From CAADGN01 sp035443945 (lineage in GTDB: Bacteria > Planctomycetota > Phycisphaerae > Phycisphaerales > UBA1924): a stretch of DNA of 11,898 bases. The position numbers and the translations under genes are program-made. Positions within the stretch are counted from its first letter, which is position 1. Each line of letters opens with the position of its first letter. This document shows, piece after piece, positions 1 through 5,835 of the stretch. The notes below the pieces were generated by a model that saw only the letters and a list, made by a program, of their open reading frames with translations, was not told where the DNA came from and ran no database searches. The DNA lies in assembly GCA_035443945.1 (NCBI GenBank), contig DAOMNQ010000085.1, positions 1 to 11,898 on the forward strand, written 5' to 3'.

Positions 1-53
1 CAGACGATCGAGTGAAGTCGCTTTGCGATGCCCTTCGTGCCGGTCGCTGCCAT
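1..53 (-). CDS. Possible 5' end of a gene running off the left edge
   Basis: An ATG on the minus strand at 51-53 opens 17 codons without a stop before the window ends (peptide MAATGTKGIAKRLHSIV). A GGGAG stretch lies about 7 nt upstream of it. A well-spaced promoter-like pair lies about 80 nt further upstream, and the hsp20 operon ends before that, so a new gene here fits the layout. The fragment is too short to recognise a family; the peptide is basic and probably cytosolic. It could equally be chance, since any 17-codon stretch in high-GC DNA is often open. Confidence 0.33.
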   Translation of the reverse strand, partial: MAATGTKGIAKRLHSIV

Positions 54-135
54 GGTCGGTCTCCCGGTGTCCGGTGTGCGTTCACCAACCCGGCCCGCCG
101 CGAGGGCAGACCGGGCACGAGCGGCCCACGGGATC

Positions 136-164
136 AGTATGCCGGAGACACCGACGCGTGCCAA
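136..164 (-). promoter_or_regulatory. Candidate sigma70-type promoter for the left-edge gene
   Basis: On the minus strand, TTGGCA (159-164) is followed after exactly 17 nt by CATACT (136-141). These match the -35 and -10 consensus at 4 of 6 and 4 of 6 positions. The site lies downstream of the hsp20 terminator-like hairpin and about 80 nt upstream of the ATG at 51-53. Its placement supports it more than its score; promoters of this phylum are poorly defined. Confidence 0.35.
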
Positions 165-246
165 GCCTGTTTCGCGGGTTTTTCGCCCTCGCGAGCGCGG
201 TCAGCGCACCGCGTCGCCGGGGACGCGGGGCGGTCACCGGAAGGAG

Positions 247-281
247 GAGCCGCCCGTGGGCACACGGCGCACGGGCGGCTC
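247..281 (-). terminator. Terminator-like hairpin ending the hsp20 operon
   Basis: GAGCCGCCCGTG (247-258) and CACGGGCGGCTC (270-281) are perfect 12-base reverse complements around an 11-nt loop. The hairpin begins 27 nt past the stop codon of the second hsp20 gene. Read on the minus strand it is followed by a pyrimidine-rich CTCCTTCC run rather than a true U-tract. It may act as an intrinsic terminator or as a 3' stabilising hairpin. Confidence 0.6.
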
Positions 282-308
282 GGATGGGGGACGGGTTGTG
301 TTGGTTGG

Positions 309-698
309 TCAGCCTGCGCGGACCTGGACGCGCTGGGCGCGTCGGGCGGTGCGCTTGGGAAGGACGATGGTCAGCACGCCGTCGCGGCAGGTGGCGGTGA
401 CGGCCTCCTGATCCACGTCCTCGCCGAGGCGGAAGGCGCGGCGGTAGTCGCCGACGCCGAACTCGCCCTGCACCCAGCGGGCGTTCTCGGGGTATCGCTG
501 CTCGACGCGGGCCTCGACGGTCAGCACGCCGTCGTCGATCGTCAGCGAGATGCCCTCGGGCGTCGTCCCGGGCACGTCGGCGTGAATCTCGAATCGGTCA
601 TCGAAGGCGAAGAAGTCGCTCGGCGGCCTGTAGAACCTGCGTTCGCCCGCAGCTTCGTGCGCCGATCCGTTGCGTTCGATCACGGTCGTCTCGTTCAT
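309..698 (-). CDS. hsp20: Small heat shock protein, Hsp20/alpha-crystallin family (second gene of pair)
   Basis: 129-residue cytosolic ATP-independent chaperone that holds unfolding proteins. The alpha-crystallin domain spans about residues 33-118. It begins FEIHADVPGTTPEGISL, carries DDGVLTVEARV, and ends in the family signature DGVLTIVLPK (106-115). A short tail, RVQVRAG, holds a V-x-V version of the oligomerisation motif. The ATG at 696-698 has GGAGG 8 nt upstream; the longer open frame upstream of it merely runs through the neighbouring gene. It lies 41 nt after the first hsp20 gene on the same strand, so the two are very likely co-transcribed and may form hetero-oligomers. The N-terminal arm is short (about 32 residues) and unlike that of its neighbour, so the pair is divergent rather than a recent duplication. 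Confidence 0.93.
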   Translation of the reverse strand: MNETTVIERNGSAHEAAGERRFYRPPSDFFAFDDRFEIHADVPGTTPEGISLTIDDGVLTVEARVEQRYPENARWVQGEFGVGDYRRAFRLGEDVDQEAVTATCRDGVLTIVLPKRTARRAQRVQVRAG

Positions 699-739
699 GG
701 TGCAGTCCTCCGTTTCGTGCTCGGTCGAGCGGCACGGCC

Positions 740-1234
740 TCACGAGGCGTTCGCGGGGAGCGACTTCGCCTGCGTCGACTCCGGGGCGCTCAGGGCGCGC
801 ACCTCGATCTTGCGCGGGCGGGCCGACTCGGCCTTGGGCATCGTCACCCGGAGCACGCCGTTCGTCAGCGTCGCCTCGACTTGCGACGGATCGATCGGCA
901 GCGGCAGGCCGACGGTGCGCTCGAAGTGCGTCAGTTCGCGCTCGACGCGCAGGGTCTCCGCGCCCTCGGGCGTGGTGCGCTCGCGCCGGCCTCGCACGGT
1001 GACGAGGTTCTCGGTCGCGGTCACCTCGACCTCGTCGAGCGAGAAGCCGGGGAGTTCCGCCTCGAGATGGAACGCCGCGTCGTCGTGCCAGAGGTTGACG
1101 GCGGGCCACGCCGCGGGCTGCGACGGCGTGACGCCGAGGGCCTCGTCCATCTGGCGGGTCATGGCGTCGAACACCCGCCCGAACTGCCTCGAAAGGCTGT
1201 CGATTTTGGGGGTCAGGATCAGTGTGCCACGCAT
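740..1234 (-). CDS. hsp20: Small heat shock protein, Hsp20/alpha-crystallin family (first gene of pair)
   Basis: 164-residue Hsp20 chaperone. The variable N-terminal arm (1-45) starts MRGTLILTPKIDSLSRQF. The alpha-crystallin domain (about 46-147) contains the family landmarks AELPGFSLDEVEV and NGVLRVTMPK (125-134). The tail contains I-E-V, which fits the C-terminal I/V-x-I/V motif used in oligomer assembly. The start is the ATG at 1232-1234, preceded by a full AAGGAGG (1241-1247) at 6 nt; codons further upstream belong to non-coding leader. It leads a two-gene operon. The leader is long (about 150 nt if transcription starts near the palindrome at 1390-1404) and contains a pyrimidine stretch able to pair with the ribosome binding site, which suggests temperature control of translation (inference). 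Confidence 0.94.
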   Translation of the reverse strand: MRGTLILTPKIDSLSRQFGRVFDAMTRQMDEALGVTPSQPAAWPAVNLWHDDAAFHLEAELPGFSLDEVEVTATENLVTVRGRRERTTPEGAETLRVERELTHFERTVGLPLPIDPSQVEATLTNGVLRVTMPKAESARPRKIEVRALSAPESTQAKSLPANAS

Positions 1235-1381
1235 GGGGCGCCTCCTTTCGATCGTTACTTTCCGGCCGCCGATTCCCACACGCCGGCGGCACGGGAGGGA
1301 GGGCAACCTGCGTGCCAGCGCGCTCGGCCGGAGCGCACGCCCGGTCACGTGCGGCCGGACTGTCGTGCGGGCAAAGCGGAC

Positions 1382-1410
1382 GATCCGGGCTGTCAAGTTG
1401 ACAGTTCAAG
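1382..1410 (-). promoter_or_regulatory. Palindrome and possible heat-shock promoter upstream of hsp20
   Basis: Minus strand: CTTGAA (1405-1410), then the 15-nt palindrome CTGTCAACTTGACAG (1390-1404; 7-nt arms around one base), then CCCGGATC (1382-1389). CTTGAA matches the sigma-32 -35 element and the 15-nt spacing is right, but the -10 half matches CCCCATNT poorly. The palindrome could instead be a repressor operator, and it contains TTGACA on each strand. It is the only obvious regulatory-looking sequence upstream of the operon. Confidence 0.4.
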
Positions 1411-1648
1411 ACTCAGGACTCAGGACTCAGGACTCAGGACTCAGGACTCAGGACTCAGGACTCANNNNNNNNNNNNNNNNNNNNNNNNNNNNNNNNNNNN
1501 NNNNNNNNNNNNNNNNNNNNNNNNNNNNNNNNNNNNNNNNNNNNNNNNNNNNNNNNNNNNNNNNGACTCAGGACTCAGGACTCAGGACTCAGGACTCAGG
1601 ACTCAGGACTCAGGACTCAAGACTCAGGACGCAAGGCTCAGGACTCCC
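1410..1648. repeat. Heptanucleotide tandem array (GACTCAG)n, interrupted by gap
   Basis: Left of the gap there are seven perfect GACTCAG units (1410-1458) plus six bases. Right of it there are seven perfect units (1565-1613), followed by increasingly altered units (GACTCAA, GACTCAG, GACGCAA, GGCTCAG, GACTCCC) up to 1648. The true copy number is unknown because of the N run. The array separates divergent hsp20 and tRNA-Ser/glgP transcription units. Because the unit is 7 bases long, all three plus-strand frames read as the same seven-residue peptide cycle (TQDSGLR), which makes spurious long ORFs. The pattern recalls the short tandemly repeated heptamers (STRR) described in cyanobacteria, by analogy only. 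Confidence 0.95.
1465..1564. other. 100-base assembly gap (N run)
   Basis: Exactly 100 consecutive N, the conventional placeholder for a gap of unknown size. Both flanks are the same heptamer array, so the assembly broke on the repeat. The distance between hsp20 and tRNA-Ser is therefore not known, and the join rests on whatever linking information was used. Confidence 0.98.
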
Positions 1649-1657
1649 GCCACCCCC

Positions 1658-1663
1658 TACGAT
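1658..1663 (+). promoter_or_regulatory. Possible -10 box for tRNA-Ser
   Basis: TACGAT matches TATAAT at four of six positions and ends 8 nt before the mature tRNA 5' end, a usual place for a -10 element. The matching -35 position falls on the degenerate edge of the heptamer array (around 1635-1640) and shows no good hexamer. Confidence 0.3.
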
Positions 1664-1671
1664 CCCCTGCC

Positions 1672-1758
1672 GGTGGGGTGGCCGAGTGGTCGAAGGCGCC
1701 GGTCTTGAAAACCGGTAGACCCGTCAGGGTCTCGCGGGTTCGAATCCCGCCCCCACCG
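1672..1758 (+). tRNA. trnS-UGA: tRNA-Ser (anticodon UGA)
   Basis: 87-nt class II tRNA. The acceptor stem GGTGGGG (1672-1678) pairs with CCCCACC (1751-1757), followed by discriminator G. The anticodon stem CCGGT/ACCGG encloses the loop CTTGAAA with anticodon TGA at 1706-1708, which reads UCA and, by wobble, other UCN codons. The long variable arm GACCC-GTCA-GGGTC is typical of serine tRNAs. The T arm is GCGGG-TTCGAAT-CCCGC. No CCA is encoded, so it is added after transcription. No integrase or attachment-site duplication is visible next to it. Confidence 0.97.
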
Positions 1759-1784
1759 CTTGCTTCTCGGACGATCGCGGGGCG

Positions 1785-1812
1785 TGCCCGCCGCGCCGGC
1801 TCACGGCGGGTA
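1785..1812 (+). terminator. Hairpin between tRNA-Ser and glgP
   Basis: CCCGCCG (1787-1793) and CGGCGGG (1804-1810) form a 7-bp GC stem, extendable by a wobble and a T-A pair, around a 10-nt loop. No U-tract follows. It may end the tRNA transcript or serve in 3' processing. It also lies in the leader region of the phosphorylase gene. Confidence 0.35.
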
Positions 1813-1871
1813 GACACCGTGTCGATGCTTGCCGGGGCCTCGCGCGACCGCACCACCCTCCGGAGTTGAAT

Positions 1872-3584
1872 ATGCGCCTCGAGTTCGACGTCGCCTACCT
1901 GTCGCTGGAGATCGGGATTGACCAGCGCATCCCGACCTACGCGGGCGGCCTGGGCGTGCTGGCGGGCGACACCATGCTCGCCGCCGCCGACCTCGGCATC
2001 CCGATGGTGGGTGTCACGCTGCTCTACCGCGAGGGGTACTTCACTCAGGAGCCGGCGGGCGGCAACGCGCGCGACATCCCGCAGCCGTGGGAGCCGGAGC
2101 GAGTGCTTCGGCAGATGCTGCCGCGCGTGGTGGTGCCGATCGACGGGCGGCCTGTGATGCTGCGGGCGTGGCGTCACGACGCGGTCGGCGTCGGCGGGCA
2201 CGTGGTGCCGGTGTACTTCCTCGACGCGGAACTGCCGGAGAACGACCCGGACGCGCGGATCATCACGCGCCGGCTGTACGCGGGCGACCACCAGCACCGC
2301 ATCCGGCAGGAGACGGTCCTCGGCATCGGCGGCCCGCGGATGCTGCGCGCCATCGGGCACGACGTGCGGTTGTTCCACATGAACGAGGGTCATGCCTCGT
2401 TCGCCACGCTCGAGGCGCTGAGCGCGTGCATCGCGCGGTGCGCGGAGCACGGCGGCTCGGCGCACGACGCTCTGGGACCGGCGACGATCGCCAAGGTCCG
2501 CGATCACTTCGTCTTCACCACGCACACGCCGCTGCCCGCGGGGCATGACCGGTTCGACGTGGACACGGTGCGCCGGATCGTGGGCGACCATCCCGCCCTG
2601 CACCGCCCGGACCTGCACGGCGAGGGGGAGTTGAACACGACCCGCCTGGCGATGAACCTGAGCGCGTTCACCAACGCCGTCTCGCGCCGGCACGCGGAGG
2701 TGTCGCGGGCGATGTTCCCGGGCTACCGGATCGAGTCGGTGACGAACGGCGTCCACGCCGGGCGGTGGGCGAGTCCGCACGTGACCGCCCTGCTCGACGA
2801 GCACATGCCGGACTGGCGGCGGCACAACGCGGACCTGCGCCTCGCGCACCGCATCCCGGCGGACGCGGTCCTCGCGGCCCACGCGAAGGCCAAGGGCGAG
2901 ATGCTCGCCACGGTCGCCTCCGCGACGGGGCGCTCGCTGGACCCGGACGCCCTGACGATCGTCTTCGCGCGGCGCATGACGGACTACAAGCGCCCGACGC
3001 TCGCGCTGGCGGACCCCGCGCGCCTGCGCGCCATCGCCGACCGCGTCGGCCCGATCCAGTTCGTCTTCGCGGGCAAGGCCCACGCCCACGACGGCGCGGG
3101 GCAGGAGATCGTCCGGCGCATCCACGCCGTCGCCAAGTCGCTCGAAGGCTCGGTGCCCATCGTGTTTGTCAACGGCTACGACCTGGCGCTCGCGCACCGA
3201 CTCGTCGCGGGCGCGGACGTGTGGCTGAACGTGCCGCGCCCGCCGATGGAGGCCTCGGGCACCAGCGGCATGAAGGCCGCGCTCAACGGCGTGCCCAGCC
3301 TCTCGACGCTCGACGGCTGGTGGCTCGAGGGCTGCGTCGAGGGCGTGACGGGCTGGTCGATCGGCTCGGCCTCGGACGACTGCCGCTCCGAAGGCCCCGA
3401 GAGCATGGACCCGCGACACGCCGCCGACCTGTACGACAAACTGGAGCGTGCCGTCGCCCCGCTCTTCCACCGCGACAAGCCGGCCTGGGCGCGGATGATG
3501 CTCAACTGCATCGCGGTGAACGGGTCGTACTTCACGGCCGAGCGGATGGTGGCCGAGTACGCGGTGCGGGCGTACGCGCGCTAG
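1872..3584 (+). CDS. glgP: Alpha-glucan (glycogen/maltodextrin) phosphorylase, short form
   Basis: 570-residue cytosolic GT35 enzyme that releases glucose-1-phosphate from alpha-1,4-glucans using inorganic phosphate and pyridoxal phosphate. It opens directly with the catalytic fold (VAYLSLEIGI, YAGGLGVLAGD) and lacks the N-terminal DUF3417 extension of many bacterial homologues, hence its short length. Landmarks are HMNEGHASF (169-177), NGVH (292-295), R368 and K373 in RMTDYKR (phosphate binding by analogy with R569/K574 of muscle phosphorylase), AGKAH (400-404), and the PLP lysine K468 in GTSGMKAALNG. I chose ATG 1872 (GGAG 6 nt upstream) over a TTG two codons earlier. The TAG stop shares CTAG with the convergent gene. 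Polymer preference cannot be told from sequence. Confidence 0.95.
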   Translation: MRLEFDVAYLSLEIGIDQRIPTYAGGLGVLAGDTMLAAADLGIPMVGVTLLYREGYFTQEPAGGNARDIPQPWEPERVLRQMLPRVVVPIDGRPVMLRAWRHDAVGVGGHVVPVYFLDAELPENDPDARIITRRLYAGDHQHRIRQETVLGIGGPRMLRAIGHDVRLFHMNEGHASFATLEALSACIARCAEHGGSAHDALGPATIAKVRDHFVFTTHTPLPAGHDRFDVDTVRRIVGDHPALHRPDLHGEGELNTTRLAMNLSAFTNAVSRRHAEVSRAMFPGYRIESVTNGVHAGRWASPHVTALLDEHMPDWRRHNADLRLAHRIPADAVLAAHAKAKGEMLATVASATGRSLDPDALTIVFARRMTDYKRPTLALADPARLRAIADRVGPIQFVFAGKAHAHDGAGQEIVRRIHAVAKSLEGSVPIVFVNGYDLALAHRLVAGADVWLNVPRPPMEASGTSGMKAALNGVPSLSTLDGWWLEGCVEGVTGWSIGSASDDCRSEGPESMDPRHAADLYDKLERAVAPLFHRDKPAWARMMLNCIAVNGSYFTAERMVAEYAVRAYAR

Positions 3585-3850
3585 GCCGCTTCCTCCGGCC
3601 CGATGATCTCGACGCGCGTCGAGCGGTCGAGGTTGCAGACGACCTCCTCGCCGTCGTCCTTGCGGATGACGAGGCGGTCGAGCCAGAGTTTGTTGTCCTC
3701 GCCGTGCGCGTACCACGAGCCGGTCTTCTCGCGCCCGGAGCGGACGACCGTCCCCTCGAAGGTTGTGGTCATCGCGCCGGAGAGGCGGGGCAGTTCCTTC
3801 GTCACGCGGACGCGGGCGCCAGGCTCGAACGTGTTGGTCTGCGGCGGCAT
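3581..3850 (-). CDS. Small conserved-looking protein, probable SH3-like beta-barrel
   Basis: 89 residues; I cannot assign a named family. The pattern is short beta strands with turns: FEPGARVRVTKELPRL, then TTTFEGTVVRSG, then GSWYAHGEDNKLWLDRLVIRK, ending LDRSTRVEII. This is reminiscent of small SH3/KOW-type domains that bind RNA, DNA or protein (inference). There is no signal peptide or membrane segment. The start is ATG 3850; there is no Shine-Dalgarno, but TATACT lies 7 nt upstream, so a leaderless transcript is possible. It lies 22 nt downstream of the mutase gene on the same strand and could also be read from that operon. An upstream in-frame start (3889) would overlap the mutase coding end and is less likely. 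Its stop overlaps that of glgP. Confidence 0.72.
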   Translation of the reverse strand: MPPQTNTFEPGARVRVTKELPRLSGAMTTTFEGTVVRSGREKTGSWYAHGEDNKLWLDRLVIRKDDGEEVVCNLDRSTRVEIIGPEEAA

Positions 3851-3857
3851 GGCGGTG

Positions 3858-3863
3858 AGTATA
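3858..3863 (-). promoter_or_regulatory. TATACT -10-like box, possible leaderless start
   Basis: On the minus strand TATACT matches the -10 consensus at five of six positions and ends 7 nt before the ATG at 3848-3850, so transcription would begin at or next to the start codon. No convincing -35 hexamer sits at 16-18 nt. It lies between the stop of the mutase gene and the small gene. Confidence 0.35.
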
Positions 3864-3872
3864 CGCGAGGCA

Positions 3873-5336
3873 TCATCGCCCGATGGCACGCTCGACCTCG
3901 GCCAGCAGTCGATCGGCCCCGTCCTTTGTGCGTGCCTCGGCGATGAGGCGCATGATCGGCTCGGTGTTGCTCGCCCGCACGTGGACCCAGGCCGGTCCGC
4001 CGCCGGCGTGGGGGCAGTCGTCCCAGTCCACGCGGACGCCGTCCTGGCGGTCGGCGCGTGCGCCGGCCTTGCCCGCCCAGGCGGCGACGCGTTCGACGGC
4101 CGGTGACGCCGCGTCGCGCGAGGGGATCTCGACCTTGCGTTTCTCGATCGCGTAGGCGGGCGTGTCGGCCACGAGGTCGGCGAGCGGGCGTCCGTGCCGG
4201 GCCATCAGCGCCAGCACGAGCGCCATCGCGCCGAGCGAGTCGCGCACGCAGGAGACGCCCGGCCAGATGACGCCGCCGTTGCCCTCGCCGCCGATCTCGG
4301 AGCCTTCGCGTTTCATCGCCCCGGCGACGTGGGCCTCGCCGACGGGGGTGCGGACGACGCGCGCCCCGTGCTCGCGGGCAAGGTCATCGATCATGCGGCT
4401 GGTCGAGAGGTTCGCGCACAGGACGATGCCGCGGTGGCCCTCGTGCGCGCGCGCGCCGAGGGCATCGCACGCCTCCAGCACGCCGCGTGCGGCGAGCACG
4501 AGCGTCCATTCCTCGCCGACGTACCGTCCCTGGGCGTCGATGATCGCAAGGCGGTCGCCGTCCGGGTCCTGCGCGAAGCCGACATCCGCCCGGGCCTCGC
4601 GCACGGCGGCGCAGAGGTCGCGGAGGTTGTCCCGCGTCGGCTCCGGCGGGTGCGGGAAGACGCCCGACTCGTCGTCGCCGATGTGCGTGACGCGGCAGCC
4701 GAGCGATTCGAGCAGCCGCCGCCCGCCCTCGACCCCGGCCGCGTTGACGGAGTCGAGCACGACGGCATAACGCCGCGCGCGGATAAGGGCGACGAGCTCG
4801 TCGCCGAGCCTGCGGAGGACGAGTGCGGCGTGGTCCCAGCCGGCGTCGTGCTTCGTCCGCACACGCCCGGCCTCGGCCCAGTTCCGCCACGCGACGCCAT
4901 CGCCGTGGAAGATCGCCGCGATCTCATCGGCGGCCCGCGGTGGGGGGGCGCAGGCGCGCACGCCCTTGGCGACGCCCTCGCCATCCGGGACGAGGCACTT
5001 GATCCCGTTCCATGCCTGGCCGTTGTGGCTCGCGGTGACGACGATTCCACCCGCCGCTTCGAGTTCGTCGACCATCACGCCGACGGTGGGGGTCATCTCG
5101 ACGCCGAGGTCGATCACGTCGCAGCCCACGCCGGTGAGGCCCGCCACGGCCCCGGCGTGCATGGGATCGCACCCCGCGCGCCCGTCGCGTCCGACAACGA
5201 CCGTCGGCCTGCCGTCCCTGCGCGGCAGCCACGACCCGAACGCCGCGGCGAACCCTGCCGCGACCTCGGGCGTGAGGCTCGCGCCGACGATCCCGCGCAT
5301 CCCGCTCACCCCGACCATCAACGGCCCGTCGCCCAT
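3873..5336 (-). CDS. Phosphohexomutase (phosphoglucosamine mutase / phosphoglucomutase / phosphomannomutase family)
   Basis: 487-residue cytosolic alpha-D-phosphohexomutase that interconverts hexose 1- and 6-phosphates through a phosphoserine. The active-site loop is TASHNG (101-106) with phosphoserine S103, the metal loop is DPDGDR (257-262), the sugar-specificity loop is GEGNGG (350-355), and the phosphate-binding loop is RASNTEP (454-460). GEGNGG and SNTEP resemble archaeal-type GlmM more than the GEESGG/SGTEP of typical bacterial GlmM or PMM, so the true substrate (glucosamine, glucose or mannose phosphate) is open. The ATG at 5334-5336 has GGGAGG 4 nt upstream. It could turn glucose-1-phosphate from the neighbouring phosphorylase into glucose-6-phosphate (inference). 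Family certain, substrate not. Confidence 0.92.
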   Translation of the reverse strand: MGDGPLMVGVSGMRGIVGASLTPEVAAGFAAAFGSWLPRRDGRPTVVVGRDGRAGCDPMHAGAVAGLTGVGCDVIDLGVEMTPTVGVMVDELEAAGGIVVTASHNGQAWNGIKCLVPDGEGVAKGVRACAPPPRAADEIAAIFHGDGVAWRNWAEAGRVRTKHDAGWDHAALVLRRLGDELVALIRARRYAVVLDSVNAAGVEGGRRLLESLGCRVTHIGDDESGVFPHPPEPTRDNLRDLCAAVREARADVGFAQDPDGDRLAIIDAQGRYVGEEWTLVLAARGVLEACDALGARAHEGHRGIVLCANLSTSRMIDDLAREHGARVVRTPVGEAHVAGAMKREGSEIGGEGNGGVIWPGVSCVRDSLGAMALVLALMARHGRPLADLVADTPAYAIEKRKVEIPSRDAASPAVERVAAWAGKAGARADRQDGVRVDWDDCPHAGGGPAWVHVRASNTEPIMRLIAEARTKDGADRLLAEVERAIGR

Positions 5337-5363
5337 CGTGCCTCCCGCCTCCCGGCTGGCAAT

Positions 5364-5369
5364 AGCCTA
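5364..5369 (-). promoter_or_regulatory. Possible -10 box for the phosphohexomutase gene
   Basis: TAGGCT on the minus strand, about 27 nt upstream of the ATG and upstream of its GGGAGG. It lies in the 118-bp divergent intergenic region shared with the queD-like gene. The match is modest (TANNNT) and no -35 is evident. Confidence 0.22.
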
Positions 5370-5436
5370 CACGCCGACTCGCCATCGGCCCACCGTTGCC
5401 CGGTGCCTGATGCACGGCGCCCTTCCTGCGTCCTCC

Positions 5437-5442
5437 TATACT
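5437..5442 (+). promoter_or_regulatory. TATACT -10-like box upstream of the queD-like gene
   Basis: TATACT (five of six -10 matches) ends 12 nt before the ATG at 5455. This would leave a leader of only about 5 nt and no room for a Shine-Dalgarno; indeed none is seen. The same hexamer precedes the small gene at 3850 on the other strand. Confidence 0.38.
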
Positions 5443-5454
5443 TCACGCCCTTCC

Positions 5455-5835
5455 ATGTACTCCATCTCCGTTGAGACCGAGTTCTGCGCCGCGCACGCCA
5501 TCGTGATCGGCGGCGTGCGCGAGCCGCTGCACGGCCACAACTGGCGCGTGACGGCGACGATCTCGGGCGACACGCTCGACGACGACGGGCTGCTCTGCGA
5601 CTTCCACTCCGTCGAGGCCGCGCTGCGCGAGGTCGTCGCCCCCTTCGCCAACGCGAACCTGCACGATGCCCCGCCGTTCGACCGACGCAACCCGACGGCC
5701 GAACTGGTGGCCAGGCACGTCACCGACGAACTCGCCCGGCGACTCGCGCCCGCGCTCGCCCGGGGCGCCCGCGTCTCGGCTGTGCGCGTCACCGAAGCCG
5801 CCGGGTGCGCCGCGACCTACCGTCCTGAGCCGTGA
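5455..5835 (+). CDS. queD: QueD/6-pyruvoyl-tetrahydropterin synthase family protein lacking the usual catalytic triad
   Basis: 126-residue T-fold protein of COG0720. Authentic QueD converts dihydroneopterin triphosphate to 6-carboxytetrahydropterin for queuosine and other deazapurines. The zinc ligands are present: H14 in FCAAH, and H26 and H28 in LHGHNW. The pterin-anchoring glutamate E114 in VTEAAGCAATY is also present, as is the NPTAE element (79-83). However, the CxxxHGH cysteine is R22 (REPLHGH), and the catalytic LDH motif aligns with F64-A65-N66, so Asp and His are missing too. It may do different chemistry or be a binding protein. C11 next to AAH is the only nearby thiol. ATG 5455 is the natural start (MYSISVETEF). 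The stop overlaps the next gene (GTGA), so the two are translationally coupled. Confidence 0.88.
   Translation: MYSISVETEFCAAHAIVIGGVREPLHGHNWRVTATISGDTLDDDGLLCDFHSVEAALREVVAPFANANLHDAPPFDRRNPTAELVARHVTDELARRLAPALARGARVSAVRVTEAAGCAATYRPEP

Noticed and set aside
1235..1408. CIRCE operator for HrcA upstream of hsp20
   Set aside because: The nonamer arms TTAGCACTC/GAGTGCTAA are absent; only the shorter CTGTCAA/TTGACAG palindrome is present.
1410..1648. CRISPR array
   Set aside because: The repeat unit is 7 bases, directly contiguous with no spacers.
12..1718. 568-codon plus-strand open frame, and a 275-codon one beside it, spanning hsp20 antisense and the heptamer array
   Set aside because: They run antisense to two clear Hsp20 genes, cross the N gap, and owe their repeat peptide to the 7-base unit being open in all frames.
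1672..1758. tRNA-Ser as a genomic-island attachment site
   Set aside because: No integrase, no duplicated tRNA 3' end, and a housekeeping gene follows directly.
1678..1869. 63-codon ORF starting MAEWSKAPVLKTG
   Set aside because: This is the well-known false translation of a tRNA-Ser gene.
1638..3716. 692-codon minus-strand open frame over glgP
   Set aside because: Antisense shadow: it is Arg/His/Val-rich, with no family signature, while the plus strand has all GT35 motifs.
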